Positions 44,901 through 53,563 of a DNA stretch of 64,000 nt are shown here, piece by piece; the first letter of the stretch is position 1, and each line of letters starts with the position of its first letter. The position numbers and the translations under genes are program-made. A model generated the notes under the pieces. The model searched no databases and was not told the origin of the DNA. It saw only the letters and a list, made by a program, of their open reading frames with translations. Source of the stretch: Spirosoma sp. (lineage in GTDB: Bacteria; Bacteroidota; Bacteroidia; Cytophagales; Spirosomataceae); the NCBI RefSeq assembly GCF_026391055.1, contig NZ_JAPLET010000024.1, forward strand, positions 186,001-250,000, read 5' to 3'.

Positions 44901-45610
44901 GCTGCGTCGTCACAACGGCCGACAGCGGACCGGCAGCCATCGGCGAGGTGGAAAAACGGGTAAAAGATGCACAGCCGGGCTTTGATGTTATTTTCATGGA
45001 TATTCAGATGCCCGATATGGACGGGGTGGAAACTACCCGCAACCTGCGCAAGCAGTTTGGTAACAAGCTGCCAACCATTGTTGCCATGACGGCCTACTCG
45101 ATGCGCGAGGACCGCGAGCGGTTTATCAGTCAGGGGCTGGACGATTACATTGCCAAACCCATTCGTGCCCAGAGTCTTATTGCCAAAGTGAAGGAACTGA
45201 CCGACGCTAATCAGGCCCGACAGCAGTCGGAAACACCCAAAGCATCGAAACCGGCTCCCTCCCCGCCGGTAGACCCTAAATTGCCGGTTATTGACGAAGA
45301 CATTGTCGGGCAGCTTCGGGATATTGGCGGGCAGGACCTCGTTGACAGCATCATGGAGGAGTTCGTAACAGAAGCCAATGATCTGGTTACGGGGGCGCTT
45401 TCGGCCTACGATCTTGGGGATATTCCAACGGTAAAGAGTCATCTGCACACGCTAAAGGGCAGTGCCGGAACAATTGGCGTGGCCCGCGTAGCCGAAATTT
45501 CCCGTACTGCCGAAGGTAAGCTCAAAGTGAATGATACCAGTGGATTAGCCGACGCACTTCAGGCGCTGAAACTGGCGTTCGAAGAGTTTCTGACCACCTG
45601 GAAGAAGTAA
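41930..45610 (+). CDS. Hybrid sensor histidine kinase (PAS-PAS-GAF-PAS-PAS-HK-REC-HPt)
   Basis: The 1,226-residue cytoplasmic protein has PAS domains (~40-150, ~160-280), a GAF domain (~290-445), two more PAS domains (~450-575, ~585-700), HisKA with FLANMSHEIRTPMNG (His ~723), an ATPase domain with GTGLGLAISKEL, a receiver domain with FMDIQMPDMDG (Asp1024) and an HPt domain with HLHTLKGSAG (phospho-His1173). It has no membrane helix, so it senses cytosolic signals. No DNA-binding partner is adjacent. Divergence from the 39.4-41.8 kb envelope genes raises the possibility that it regulates that cluster, but this is speculative. Confidence 0.92.
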   Translation: MRWSAKTKDELVAEIQRLQHERNEVAVTDALPAFDVRQTVDQLNLVGLTIERDGTLSYANPYTYRVTAWQPEHIIGQNFFDIFIPPAERAKLEAEFEDALTKGGFPEQKEITLLARSGALRNVQVNSFIINGADGHVSSFTLIGEDVTNKRRVASALSNTNAQLQDLVDNTSDLIQLLTLDGKFIFVNRAWREALGYNSDEISALNLRDVLHPDYADSTLGLLKRIQEGDKLPYVETVFRTKSGKTLFLSGSVNCRFDNGRPTAFRCILHDTTGKIRAEKSQKLYYSIANWTINTPNLGEFYHKIHEELGNIIDARNFFIALYDSSKTYLSFPYYVDEYFGGNMRFTKRKLGNGLIEYTILANKPLFLYEKDIRKLADQHQVDLYGQLQPQVMLTAPLRIGEEITGIIGVKSYDDAQTYGPRDLELLEFISGQVALAIARKQSEARLDKQNARLNAIFDSSTYLIWSVNKALKLTSFNKNYARLIEYQLNESPSIQASAPDLGWRMIGADNRKNLEDRYRQAFRGFAQNFELFFETPKGETYLEFHLNPILLAGGVIDEVSGIARDITNRKRAEIATRQSEEKFRGIFENLQDIYARVDRKGRITMISPSVFKRMGYTPDEVLGQEITRFFIDENDIRHAMFKLGRNRSLRNFEASMRRKDGSERQFMFNMLMLNEGPGSDSVVAVLARDITELKRQSAELVKAKNEAERSLKVKEQFLANMSHEIRTPMNGVIGMIDLLNDTKLDEEQRSYVKTVKRSSETLLNILNDILDLSKIEAGKMVLHEAPVAFKEIFEKLIALFGQQANSKNNELTYHLGSDLPTFVIADQTRLLQVLSNLTSNAIKFTENGSIRVEASLISKRGKFNRIRIEVKDSGIGISQQNINLLFNSFSQVDTSSRKSFGGTGLGLAISKELASLMKGDIGVDSTVGMGSTFWFTIELKETSISPTQQTTEVAEIALANFFSTYHPNVLLVDDNAVNRKVASEILRKAGCVVTTADSGPAAIGEVEKRVKDAQPGFDVIFMDIQMPDMDGVETTRNLRKQFGNKLPTIVAMTAYSMREDRERFISQGLDDYIAKPIRAQSLIAKVKELTDANQARQQSETPKASKPAPSPPVDPKLPVIDEDIVGQLRDIGGQDLVDSIMEEFVTEANDLVTGALSAYDLGDIPTVKSHLHTLKGSAGTIGVARVAEISRTAEGKLKVNDTSGLADALQALKLAFEEFLTTWKK

Positions 45611-45632
45611 ATAACGACCATATCAAATTACC

Positions 45633-45656
45633 AAAGCCCGTGTCTGCACGGGCTTT
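45633..45656 (+). terminator. Rho-independent terminator of the hybrid kinase gene
   Basis: AAAGCCCGTG and CACGGGCTTT form a perfect 10-base stem with a four-base loop, followed by a T-run, 22 bases after the stop codon. Confidence 0.85.
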
Positions 45657-45674
45657 TTTGTGGTTATGCTGCCC

Positions 45675-45710
45675 TGTCCAGAAACGTACTTTCCTGTCCG
45701 TTTCTGGACA
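45675..45710. promoter_or_regulatory. Perfect 12-base inverted repeat upstream of padR, candidate operator
   Basis: TGTCCAGAAACG (45675-45686) and CGTTTCTGGACA (45699-45710) are perfect inverted copies 12 bases apart. The site lies 133 bases before the padR start and after the upstream terminator, so it belongs to the padR-permease promoter region. It could bind PadR itself or another dimeric regulator. Confidence 0.5.
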
Positions 45711-45842
45711 TTTTCCCCCTATCAATCTACCAAGAATAAGCCTATAAGCCCGTTGAAAGAACTTTTTTCAACTTGGCAAGGCATTTGTTTAGCAAATAGC
45801 AAGGAAATAAAGACGGCCAGATTTCCGGCAATGCAACCCATT

Positions 45843-46172
45843 ATGACAAGAGCCTATTTAGGTGAATTTGAAGAGCTGGTACTGCTCACAGTAGCAGTAC
45901 TGGAAGGGCAGGCCTATGGAGTTACCGTTGCGACCGAACTGAAGCAACGTACTAACCGAACTATTAGCCTGAGTGGCGTTCATATTGCGCTGTACCGGCT
46001 TGAGGAAAAAGGATTCGTACTATCCGAATTGGGGGGCGCCACAACCGCTCGTGGCGGACGTCGGAAGCGGTTCTTTATAGTAACAGCCCAGGGAAAGCAA
46101 ACCCTCAGCGAGATACGGGATGTACGCAATCAACTTTGGGACTCTATTCCGACTACTCCTTCTCTAACGTAG
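45843..46172 (+). CDS. PadR-family transcriptional regulator
   Basis: I use the ATG at 45843 (MTRAYLGEFEELVLL); the ATG at 45831 would add four residues. At 109 residues it is a compact PadR winged helix: LGEFEELVLLTVAVLEGQAYGV, then LSGVHIALYRLEEKGFV as the recognition region and ARGGRRKRFFIVTAQGKQTL as the wing. Such PadR proteins are usually paired with FtsX/MacB-like permeases in Cytophagales, and the next gene starts three bases later. It probably represses that operon in response to envelope stress or toxic compounds. Confidence 0.9.
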   Translation: MTRAYLGEFEELVLLTVAVLEGQAYGVTVATELKQRTNRTISLSGVHIALYRLEEKGFVLSELGGATTARGGRRKRFFIVTAQGKQTLSEIRDVRNQLWDSIPTTPSLT

Positions 46173-46175
46173 CGT

Positions 46176-48890
46176 ATGAAAAACTCCCCACCCGTCTGGG
46201 CCGACCGCTTGTTTACCTGGCTTTGCCCGCCCCATTTGCGTGAAGAACTCCTTGGCGACCTGCACGAGCAATTTGCCGAACAGGTTGAGCAGGTTGGCGA
46301 GCGAAAGGCCCGCCAGTTCTATATACTGGAAGTAATCCGGTTCTTCCGACCTTATTTTCTGAAAAGACGAGTCACAAGTCCCCTGAACACCGGGCCTGTT
46401 TATACAAAAACCAGCTATAAAAACGCTGCATCGAGTGCGTATCCTCAACCTTCTTTACTACAACCGGCTATGCTGAGTAATTACATTAAAATCGCGTTTC
46501 GTAACCTCTGGAAAAGCAAAGGCTACGCAACTATTAACGTGGTTGGCCTTTCGGTCGCTTTCTGCGTCTGTACGTTTTTATTCCTGACGGCTTACTTCCA
46601 GCTTAGTTACGATTCCTTTCACGCAGATGGCGACCGTATTTTTCAGGTTTATCTGTTCTCGAATGACCCCGATAAGGCAAGTGCTTCGTCTACAGTTCCC
46701 TTGCCCCTTACCCCGGCCCTGAAAGCCGATTTCCCGGAAATTGAAGCAGCCACCCGTCTGATGAATGGCAGCAATGTGGTAGCCTACAAAGGGAAATACT
46801 TCGATAAACAGATCATGTTTACCGACCCGGACTTCCTTCGATTATTTTCCTTTCCGCTGATTCAGGGCAACAAGGCAACGGCACTCAACGACCGAAGCAA
46901 CATTGTTATCAGCCAGCAAATGGCGAAAGCCGTATTTGGTACCGAAGATCCAATGGGCAAACGTCTGCTCCTGGGGCCCGACGGCAGTCAGAAAGAATTT
47001 CTCGTTACCGGGATTCTGGGGGACTTCCCGAACAATTCATCTATTCAATACGATGCGTTTGTTCAAATAACCAACGCCGGTAATTACCAGACAGACAAGG
47101 ACAAATGGGACGCGATGTCTCACATCACGTTTGTAAAATTGGCCCCCAACGTCGACCGGGCAACCGTTGAAAGCCGGTTGAAACCCTTTGCCGCGAAGTA
47201 CTTCCAGAGCACCATTGACAACTTAAAAAAGAAGGGTGCCAAGCCTGACGAGCGGGGCGATTTGTTTGCAGTACGGTTACAAACGCTGGCCGATATACAC
47301 TTCGACAGGGAGTTGGGCGGTGGCACCGGCACCCCCATTGCGCTGGTGTATGCGCTGATGGGTATCGGATTTTTTATCCTGCTGATTGCCTGCATCAACT
47401 TCATCAACCTGAGTGTTGCGCGGTCGTTCACCCGCGCGAAAGAGGTAGGTGTTCGAAAATCGCTCGGGGCGCTCAAAAATCAACTGTTCATCCAGATATG
47501 GGGCGAGGCCACACTCATTTGCTTTACCGGTTTTTTGGCTGGTCTGGTACTTACTTACCTGTTGTTACCCGCTTTTAATACTACTTTTCAAAGCAAGCTA
47601 ACGCTGGAATACATCAGGCAGCCCAAACAGATTGCCCTCATGCTGGGAGTTTTTGCACTGGTCACGCTCATAGCGGGTGGATACCCGGCCTGGCAAATGA
47701 CGAAGTTCAACGCAGTCGACGTACTGAAAGGTAAAATCACGATGAAACGGCCGGGCTTTCTCCGCAACTCGCTTATCGTTACACAGTTTGCCCTGTCGAC
47801 CCTGTTAATCTGCTGCACGATCATTGCCATTCAGCAGGTGAGCCACATGCGTCAGCAGCCGCTGGGCTTTCATAAAGAGCAGGTGATCAGCATACCCGTG
47901 GGTAATAAAGCCGACGGCCAGCAGGTGCTCAAACGAATGCGAAACACGCTGGCAAACGACCCCACTATTATTTCAATAACCGGAACTGGAGTGAATCTGG
48001 GTCTGGGTAAGGACAGAAGTACATCAAGGTCTGTCATGGGCTTTACCTACAAGGATCGGGACATCTCAACCGATTGGCTGCAAATTGATTACGACTACCT
48101 CAAGACTCTTGATATTAAGCTGTTGGCGGGCCGCGAGTTCAACCCGGCCTACCCATCCGATTCGCTGGACCGGGTGGTCATTACTGAAAGTATGGCCAAA
48201 ATGATTGGCGAGAAAAACCCCGTTGGCCGGTACTTCCAGACCGACAGCGCAGGGGTGAAATACCAGATCATCGGGTTAGTCCCTGATTTTCATCTGTACT
48301 CGTCCAAGAGCGAGCGAAAGCCAATCACCATGTACCTGGCTCATTCGCAGCCCATCAGTTACATCTTCGTTCGTGTGGCACCGCAACGTCTGGCAGGGGC
48401 TATGGATAAACTCAAAGCGGTCTGGAAAGAGGTCGCTCCCCGGTCGGAGTTCATTGGCTCCTTTCTCGATGAGAACACAAATGCCTGGTATAAGGATGAA
48501 GAAAAGCTCTCGCAATTATTTACACTCGCTTCGGGCATTGCTATTCTTTTGTCCTGCCTGGGCCTGTTTGCCGTGGCGTTGATGGTGATTGAGCAACGTA
48601 CCAAAGAGATCGGCGTCCGCAAAGTGCTGGGTGCCAGCATTCCGAATATTGTCTTTATCCTGTCGCAGGATTTTGTACGGCTGGTTGTACTGGCCATCGT
48701 CATTGCCACACCACCAGCCTGGTTTTTCATGCAGAAATGGTTGGACTCCTATTCGTATCGTATTGAAATAAGTGTCTGGGTTTTCATTCTGGTGGGCCTA
48801 GCTGCTATTTTTATCGCTCTGGTTACGGTCAGTTTCCACAGCATAAAAGCGGCTTTAATGAATCCGGTAAAGAGTTTACGAACGGAATAA
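46176..48890 (+). CDS. ABC transporter permease of the FtsX/MacB type with permease-prefix domain
   Basis: Residues ~1-65 form the permease-prefix domain (PPVWADRLFTWLCPPHLREELLGDL). Two MacB-like halves follow, each with a transmembrane helix, a periplasmic core domain (FQVYLFSNDPDKAS; ISIPVGNKADGQQ) and an FtsX module; the EVGVRKSLGA and EIGVRKVLGA motifs mark both. At 904 residues this is the usual length for the fused Bacteroidota form. No ATPase gene is adjacent, so the ATP-binding subunit must be encoded elsewhere. Such permeases use mechanical force on periplasmic substrates, often in toxin or peptide export. Confidence 0.9.
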   Translation: MKNSPPVWADRLFTWLCPPHLREELLGDLHEQFAEQVEQVGERKARQFYILEVIRFFRPYFLKRRVTSPLNTGPVYTKTSYKNAASSAYPQPSLLQPAMLSNYIKIAFRNLWKSKGYATINVVGLSVAFCVCTFLFLTAYFQLSYDSFHADGDRIFQVYLFSNDPDKASASSTVPLPLTPALKADFPEIEAATRLMNGSNVVAYKGKYFDKQIMFTDPDFLRLFSFPLIQGNKATALNDRSNIVISQQMAKAVFGTEDPMGKRLLLGPDGSQKEFLVTGILGDFPNNSSIQYDAFVQITNAGNYQTDKDKWDAMSHITFVKLAPNVDRATVESRLKPFAAKYFQSTIDNLKKKGAKPDERGDLFAVRLQTLADIHFDRELGGGTGTPIALVYALMGIGFFILLIACINFINLSVARSFTRAKEVGVRKSLGALKNQLFIQIWGEATLICFTGFLAGLVLTYLLLPAFNTTFQSKLTLEYIRQPKQIALMLGVFALVTLIAGGYPAWQMTKFNAVDVLKGKITMKRPGFLRNSLIVTQFALSTLLICCTIIAIQQVSHMRQQPLGFHKEQVISIPVGNKADGQQVLKRMRNTLANDPTIISITGTGVNLGLGKDRSTSRSVMGFTYKDRDISTDWLQIDYDYLKTLDIKLLAGREFNPAYPSDSLDRVVITESMAKMIGEKNPVGRYFQTDSAGVKYQIIGLVPDFHLYSSKSERKPITMYLAHSQPISYIFVRVAPQRLAGAMDKLKAVWKEVAPRSEFIGSFLDENTNAWYKDEEKLSQLFTLASGIAILLSCLGLFAVALMVIEQRTKEIGVRKVLGASIPNIVFILSQDFVRLVVLAIVIATPPAWFFMQKWLDSYSYRIEISVWVFILVGLAAIFIALVTVSFHSIKAALMNPVKSLRTE

Positions 48891-48938
48891 CAAACGTACC
48901 CAACTAACTACTAAGCTCTTCTAAGCCATTTGTCAATT

Positions 48939-49298
48939 ATGAAATTCATCTTAATCACCTTGCTGCTTTGTCTCAGCTTGTTGGCGATGGCCCAGAAGCC
49001 AGCCTTTTCGAGTCTGCAAACGCGGATTAGCGACAATGAGAAAACCCTCTCTATCCAGATCAACGGCCAGAGAAACAGCCGAAAAATCCACGTTAACGAA
49101 TCGTTCGATGTAGAAAATATGAGCAGTCTCCGAAAAGAACTCATAAAATACCGGGTCTTTTCAAATCAGGGTTTAGGTATTCCTTTTCAGGAAGTGCCGG
49201 GGCTGATCGCTGTTTGTCTGGGCTCTTTTTCGCTGTTTATAACCGTATTGATTTTGTGGTATCGGTCTGGACAAAGCGCCCCTAGGAGGGTAGTGTAG
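48939..49298 (+). CDS. Small secreted or membrane-anchored protein of unknown function
   Basis: The ATG at 48939 gives 119 residues with a signal peptide (LITLLLCLSLLAMAQ) and a second hydrophobic helix near residues 85-105 (GLIAVCLGSFSLFITVLILW). The middle is polar (KTLSIQINGQRNSRKIHVNESF). I recognise no family. It follows the permease by 48 bases and may belong to the PadR operon. It ends one base before the convergent CotH gene. Confidence 0.6.
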   Translation: MKFILITLLLCLSLLAMAQKPAFSSLQTRISDNEKTLSIQINGQRNSRKIHVNESFDVENMSSLRKELIKYRVFSNQGLGIPFQEVPGLIAVCLGSFSLFITVLILWYRSGQSAPRRVV

Positions 49299-49299
49299 C

Positions 49300-52200
49300 C
49301 TAGGGCGTACCCAGCATCAGGGCTGAGGTTGGTGTGGCGTATTCAAGACGGGCATTGGTCTCAAACTGAACTCGTTTCGCTACTGCATTGCTTATAGTTA
49401 CTGAAACAACATGCCCCGCGCGGATCAACACATCATCGCAAACCGTTGGTACCCGGCCACAACTCCAGATAGCCACCGCGTTCCAATTACCCGACGCCAG
49501 GCTCGCGCAACTACCCCGACTAATAACGATGTCATCCAGTTGGAGTTGATCCCGTGCGCCTGAAGTACCCACGCCCGTCCAGTAGTACTGCCAGAGTAAC
49601 TGAATATACGGCTTGTTGAGCAACGTTGCCGGCAAATCTACCGGGCCAATAACCTGACTATGGCCTGCACTGGCATTGCGAACATACTCTACGGGGTTGT
49701 TGGACGCATCGAGCAGGTCACTAAACGAGCCACTGTCGCCGATCCTGTACCGCAATCGAATCCGGTACTGGCGGGGGTTGGGCGTTACCGTTCCACCGGT
49801 CCATTTCACCGACGCCTGAGTCAGTTCCGTTGTTCGCAAAGCCAGTAGGGCACCTCCTACGGCACTGGCGGCAAAACCGGGATTGCTCCCACCTGTATTA
49901 ATAAACGCGATTCCGGCATCGCCCAGCCCATTGATACGAGTACCGCTGGTAAGGTTGTATGCCCCTTTAACCGTATCGGCAATAGTAGCGGTTAAGGTCG
50001 GATCGGCCTGATTCATCACCACCAGTTGCATGTTGGACGGATAGGTTCCGGCCGGAGCCGTGGCCGACCAGCCGTCCAAACTATAGCTACAGGCAAGCAA
50101 GTTGAACGAAGGCGGGTTAGAATTGAAGCTATCGTCCAGCTCAAAAACGGCTACCAACGTACGGTCCGACGTAGGGTTGTAGCTATAAGCGGTATCGGTA
50201 GAGACAACAGTGCTTCCCTCCTGCCAGGCTTGAAATTTAAAGCCGGTTTTTGCTTTAGCCACCACCCGAATGGGATTTCCCTGGAAATAGGTACCAGTCC
50301 AGGGGTACGGGCTGGCTGCTATTCCCAGGGTTATAGGCAGGATATCAATAGTATTGACTTTAACGTATCCCTGAGCCATGTTCGACACATTAACCGTCAG
50401 GTTTCGGTTGGTCGTTAAGCCAAATTTGTTTCGAATATGTTCACGGACATAAGCAGGGCGTTCCTCGACAAAGCTTTTTATTCTGCTAACATTAATTAAC
50501 CATTCGCTATAGGTATTGCTGGAAGGCCAGCGGTTAAAGTGCTCCTGCATATTCGGCTGATATTCGTCTTTGAAGGACGTTAACAGAGCAGTCGTTCGGG
50601 AGGGCAGGAAAGTAGTGTTGAGCAGATCGGCGAAGCGGTTGATGAAATAGCCTTTAAATTCCGGAATGTCGAGCAGCCGCCGGAAAAACAGGGTAAACTC
50701 GTTGTTGTCAGTAGCCCGGTAAAGCGTAGGGTTGGTAACGTCATTGACCAACCCAAGGCCATAGTCCATATCCTTGATCATCCATCGCCAGCGTCCGTCC
50801 TGCCCACGGGGGGCATTCGGCACATATTGGCTGGTTCGTTTGCGCCAGGAAAGCTGGTTGTTCTGCGGCCAGTCGCTATTTCCCGAATACACTTCGGCGA
50901 TTTGGTAATCAGCTAAATTGTCAATATCAATCTGTGTTTTGGCGTATGTGTAATCGATAGAGGCATTCTGTTCGAAGTAGCTTTTTAGCTCATTGTACTT
51001 AACCAGATCGCCTTCGTCGGCAGAGTAGCCGTCGCGTATATCGACAATATCCACACTGTCGGGATCAACGGCGAAGTTCCGGTTAACGTAATACTTATCA
51101 TACCGTTCATTAAGGATATGTACTCCCCAATATTCACCATTAAGGAATAAAACGCTGGGGCGGCTCGATTGGGTTTCGACGTTCAAATGGCGCACCATTG
51201 TTTGCATATACGAGTCGATCATCAACGAATAAGCCCAGTCATTGCCGCTGTTTCGAAGCAGCAACCGGTTATAAAACACCGAAGAGGGCCGATTTGAGAA
51301 GAACCGATAATTGAAATCTGTGTCGCTATACAGCCGCAAACTTTTTCGGGGAAACGCCCGCGAGCAACCACCATGTATGCGTAGCCCGATTGGCTGATTA
51401 ATGATTGACGCGTTATTCAGGAAAAACTCTGCGTTGCCAGGCCGCTCCCATGTGTCACCTTCCATTGTATAATTTGAAACTGTACAAAATTCGGCGGGAC
51501 CACCGGGGTACGTTGACCGCCAATTATCAAATACGGCACCAGCTGTGTATATGCCTGTATTGTAATCGAAGAGGTGTTTTTCGTTTAACGTGATGGACAC
51601 GACTGGCAACGAATAGCGACTCGTTGACGGAGTGACGAAATAGGTTTGCGTCACAATGTCGCTGGCAATCGAATTAGCTTTGTACGCAACTGCCCGTACA
51701 ACGGTACCCTTGAAAACCGGTGTCGTAGGGAAATAGCCGGGAGAAAAATTAAATGTAGACGATTTCACGGAAAGGCTGTTCGCACTGCTGGTTCGATCAG
51801 CAATGGGAATGTCTCCCGAATACGTATACGTTTTAAACGACCCGGCTAACATAGGCCCAAAAGGCTGACCGGCTTGATCGGGATAACTGTTTTTATAAGG
51901 AAACGAAACAGCATTGGGATTCGTCGGGTCGGGGTCCGACCCATCCAGCGTGTAATAAATGGTAACAGTAGGGTCGGCCGATGTAATCGACAGCGTAAAG
52001 TCGGTGCTGTAGAAACCGCCAGTTCTTGAAAAAACAGGCGTAGTCACAAACCCTTCGTAACCTGTTTTCCCGTCGTTGGTTGTTCCGGGGCTTACGTTTG
52101 TACCCTGAAAATAACGCCAGTTAGCACTCCCATCGGGCTGACGCCCTCTTGATATATCTGTACGTTGCGGCCCAAAACTCAGCGTGTCGACCTTCGTAAC

Positions 52201-52572
52201 ACCATCGGGAAGGTACAAACCGATTTGTTCGCCCTCGGCTCCCAGCTTAAAACTTACGTGCAGAGGGCCACGGCTGACCTCGCCACTAGCCCAGATCAGC
52301 AGATACCCATTAGCTGGAATAACGGTTTGGGGCGAGCCGGTGGGTAGTTTAAACTTGGTAGGAGCCTTAATGTTGTCGGTAAGGTAATAACCCCCAATAT
52401 CGACGGGCGCATATGTTGGGTTGTACAATTCAATCCAGTCTTCGTAGGCACCTGTGTGATCAGCCAGTGTGCGACTATTGGAGGCCATCAATTCATTGAT
52501 GTAAATCTGCTGACCGTAACTTGATAAACTTATTTTTAAGAATAGGATGAGGATAGAAATTTTGTTTTTCAT
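49300..52572 (-). CDS. Secreted lamin-tail and CotH-family surface protein
   Basis: The 1,090-residue protein has a signal peptide, a lamin-tail domain (INELMASNSRTLADHTGAYEDWIELYNP, ~25-120), a chitobiase-type beta module (TIYYTLDGSDPDPTNP), and a CotH kinase-like domain (~330-700) with LPVVSITLNEKHLFDYNTG, GLRIHGGCSRAFPRKSLRLY and GQDGRWRWMIKDMDYGL, the region with the CotH catalytic Asp residues. The C-terminal part has further beta domains (NLTVNVSNMAQGYVKVN) and a last WSCGRVPTVCDDVLIRAG module. CotH proteins phosphorylate surface proteins in spore-formers; the role in Bacteroidota is unknown. No T9SS CTD is evident at the end. Confidence 0.85.
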   Translation of the reverse strand: MKNKISILILFLKISLSSYGQQIYINELMASNSRTLADHTGAYEDWIELYNPTYAPVDIGGYYLTDNIKAPTKFKLPTGSPQTVIPANGYLLIWASGEVSRGPLHVSFKLGAEGEQIGLYLPDGVTKVDTLSFGPQRTDISRGRQPDGSANWRYFQGTNVSPGTTNDGKTGYEGFVTTPVFSRTGGFYSTDFTLSITSADPTVTIYYTLDGSDPDPTNPNAVSFPYKNSYPDQAGQPFGPMLAGSFKTYTYSGDIPIADRTSSANSLSVKSSTFNFSPGYFPTTPVFKGTVVRAVAYKANSIASDIVTQTYFVTPSTSRYSLPVVSITLNEKHLFDYNTGIYTAGAVFDNWRSTYPGGPAEFCTVSNYTMEGDTWERPGNAEFFLNNASIINQPIGLRIHGGCSRAFPRKSLRLYSDTDFNYRFFSNRPSSVFYNRLLLRNSGNDWAYSLMIDSYMQTMVRHLNVETQSSRPSVLFLNGEYWGVHILNERYDKYYVNRNFAVDPDSVDIVDIRDGYSADEGDLVKYNELKSYFEQNASIDYTYAKTQIDIDNLADYQIAEVYSGNSDWPQNNQLSWRKRTSQYVPNAPRGQDGRWRWMIKDMDYGLGLVNDVTNPTLYRATDNNEFTLFFRRLLDIPEFKGYFINRFADLLNTTFLPSRTTALLTSFKDEYQPNMQEHFNRWPSSNTYSEWLINVSRIKSFVEERPAYVREHIRNKFGLTTNRNLTVNVSNMAQGYVKVNTIDILPITLGIAASPYPWTGTYFQGNPIRVVAKAKTGFKFQAWQEGSTVVSTDTAYSYNPTSDRTLVAVFELDDSFNSNPPSFNLLACSYSLDGWSATAPAGTYPSNMQLVVMNQADPTLTATIADTVKGAYNLTSGTRINGLGDAGIAFINTGGSNPGFAASAVGGALLALRTTELTQASVKWTGGTVTPNPRQYRIRLRYRIGDSGSFSDLLDASNNPVEYVRNASAGHSQVIGPVDLPATLLNKPYIQLLWQYYWTGVGTSGARDQLQLDDIVISRGSCASLASGNWNAVAIWSCGRVPTVCDDVLIRAGHVVSVTISNAVAKRVQFETNARLEYATPTSALMLGTP

Positions 52573-52646
52573 ACTAATTAACTAGACAAGTGTAGAGAGA
52601 GTGCCAAGCGCCTGTACCACACAAATAATGTGCCTGAACAAAGAGG

Positions 52647-52654
52647 CAAAGATA
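52647..52654 (-). promoter_or_regulatory. Candidate -7 box of the CotH gene
   Basis: TATCTTTG on the - strand matches TAnnTTTG and lies 75 bases upstream of the start codon. No clear -33 element is seen. Confidence 0.35.
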
Positions 52655-52716
52655 CTTAAAGCATATTCATTTATACATAAATAATTATCTATTTAGAAAG
52701 CTAAAAAGAAACTATA

Positions 52717-52773
52717 AGTTACAAAATTCGTAAAGTCAGGTATTTGTAGCCTGACTTTACGAATTTTGTAACT
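52717..52773 (-). terminator. Perfect 24-base hairpin after the collagen-like gene
   Basis: The arms at 52717-52740 and 52750-52773 are perfect inverted copies with a nine-base loop. It lies 26 bases downstream of the collagen-like gene (- strand). The stem is unusually long for a terminator and has no strong T-run. Confidence 0.65.
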
Positions 52774-52798
52774 AGCAATAGTTACTTCTCATCCTCGG

Positions 52799-53332
52799 TT
52801 AGTCGGGAATATTAAAAGCCTTTTTAACAGACGCATAATCGCTGTAATCAATGGCAGCCACACGTCCGCTTACACTCACGGCACCCGGAATAATAACGTA
52901 CCTGAATTGTTGAGTAGTTAGCGGATAGGATGCCCTAAGTTCAATGCGTCCCACATAAATGCGTTGATGTACCGTAAAGGTCGTACTGCCAAATGTCTCG
53001 GCGTAAGGCAGGCTAAGGATACGGCCACCTTCGTTCCAGTATACCCGAACATCTGCCTTATCCAGCACAGCCTGTGTGATCGGGGTTGCCGTTATGTTAG
53101 CTGTAAATAAACTTCCACTTCCCGTAAACGTAGTGGAAATCCAGGGCGAATATTGTACGTTAGCCGTTCCGGTCGGTCCTGCTGGTCCAGCAGGACCGGC
53201 TGGACCAGCAGGACCGGTTGCGCCCGTATCGCCTTTAGGACCCGGATCACCGGCTTTGGGCTGACAGCGTTGAAATAAACCTGAAGAAAGGATTAAAAAA
53301 GCGACGACGAGTAGAGTTTGTACCTGTTTCAT
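52799..53332 (-). CDS. Collagen-like lipoprotein
   Basis: A lipobox signal (VVAFLILSSGLFQRC) is followed by a short Gly-x-y collagen stretch (GDPGPKGDTGATGPAGPAGP..., about 12 triplets), then a ~115-residue domain of unknown fold (SPWISTTFTGSGSLF...TITDAVLDKADVRVYW-like, ending in AIDYSDYASVKKAFNIP). At 177 residues it is one of the small G-P-x lipoproteins widely found in Bacteroidota. It is presumably surface exposed; the ligand is unknown. Confidence 0.85.
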   Translation of the reverse strand: MKQVQTLLVVAFLILSSGLFQRCQPKAGDPGPKGDTGATGPAGPAGPAGPAGPTGTANVQYSPWISTTFTGSGSLFTANITATPITQAVLDKADVRVYWNEGGRILSLPYAETFGSTTFTVHQRIYVGRIELRASYPLTTQQFRYVIIPGAVSVSGRVAAIDYSDYASVKKAFNIPD

Positions 53333-53511
53333 GACCGGTTATGATTGATCGTTAGTGGTTATTTTCGGTACTGCGAATGTCGAGAAGTACGCAGTATAAG
53401 CAATCTAAACGCGGTCAAATCAGGTACTAATACGCTTACTATCAGGAGCAGTACGCATTATCATGAACCGATAAATCAGTAGTGCCTTATTTTTAGGACA
53501 GTTCAATAAAA

Positions 53512-53539
53512 AAAGCCCGACTCTCGCAAGTCGGGCTTT
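53512..53539 (-). terminator. Rho-independent terminator of the zinc metallopeptidase gene
   Basis: AAAGCCCGACT (53512-53522) and AGTCGGGCTTT (53529-53539) form a perfect 11-base stem with a six-base loop. On the - strand it is followed by a long T-run, 25 bases after the stop codon. Confidence 0.85.
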
Positions 53540-53563
53540 CTCAAAAAGTAAGCTAAGCCTACT

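Noticed and set aside
44747-45448. 233-residue antisense frame in the hybrid histidine kinase gene
   Set aside because: It lies entirely within the REC and HPt coding region, which is unequivocal on the other strand.
53165-53225. Palindromic G/C repeat in the collagen-like gene as an RNA hairpin element
   Set aside because: The self-complementarity (GGTCCTGCTGGTCC type) follows from repeated Gly-Pro-Ala codons, so it needs no separate explanation.
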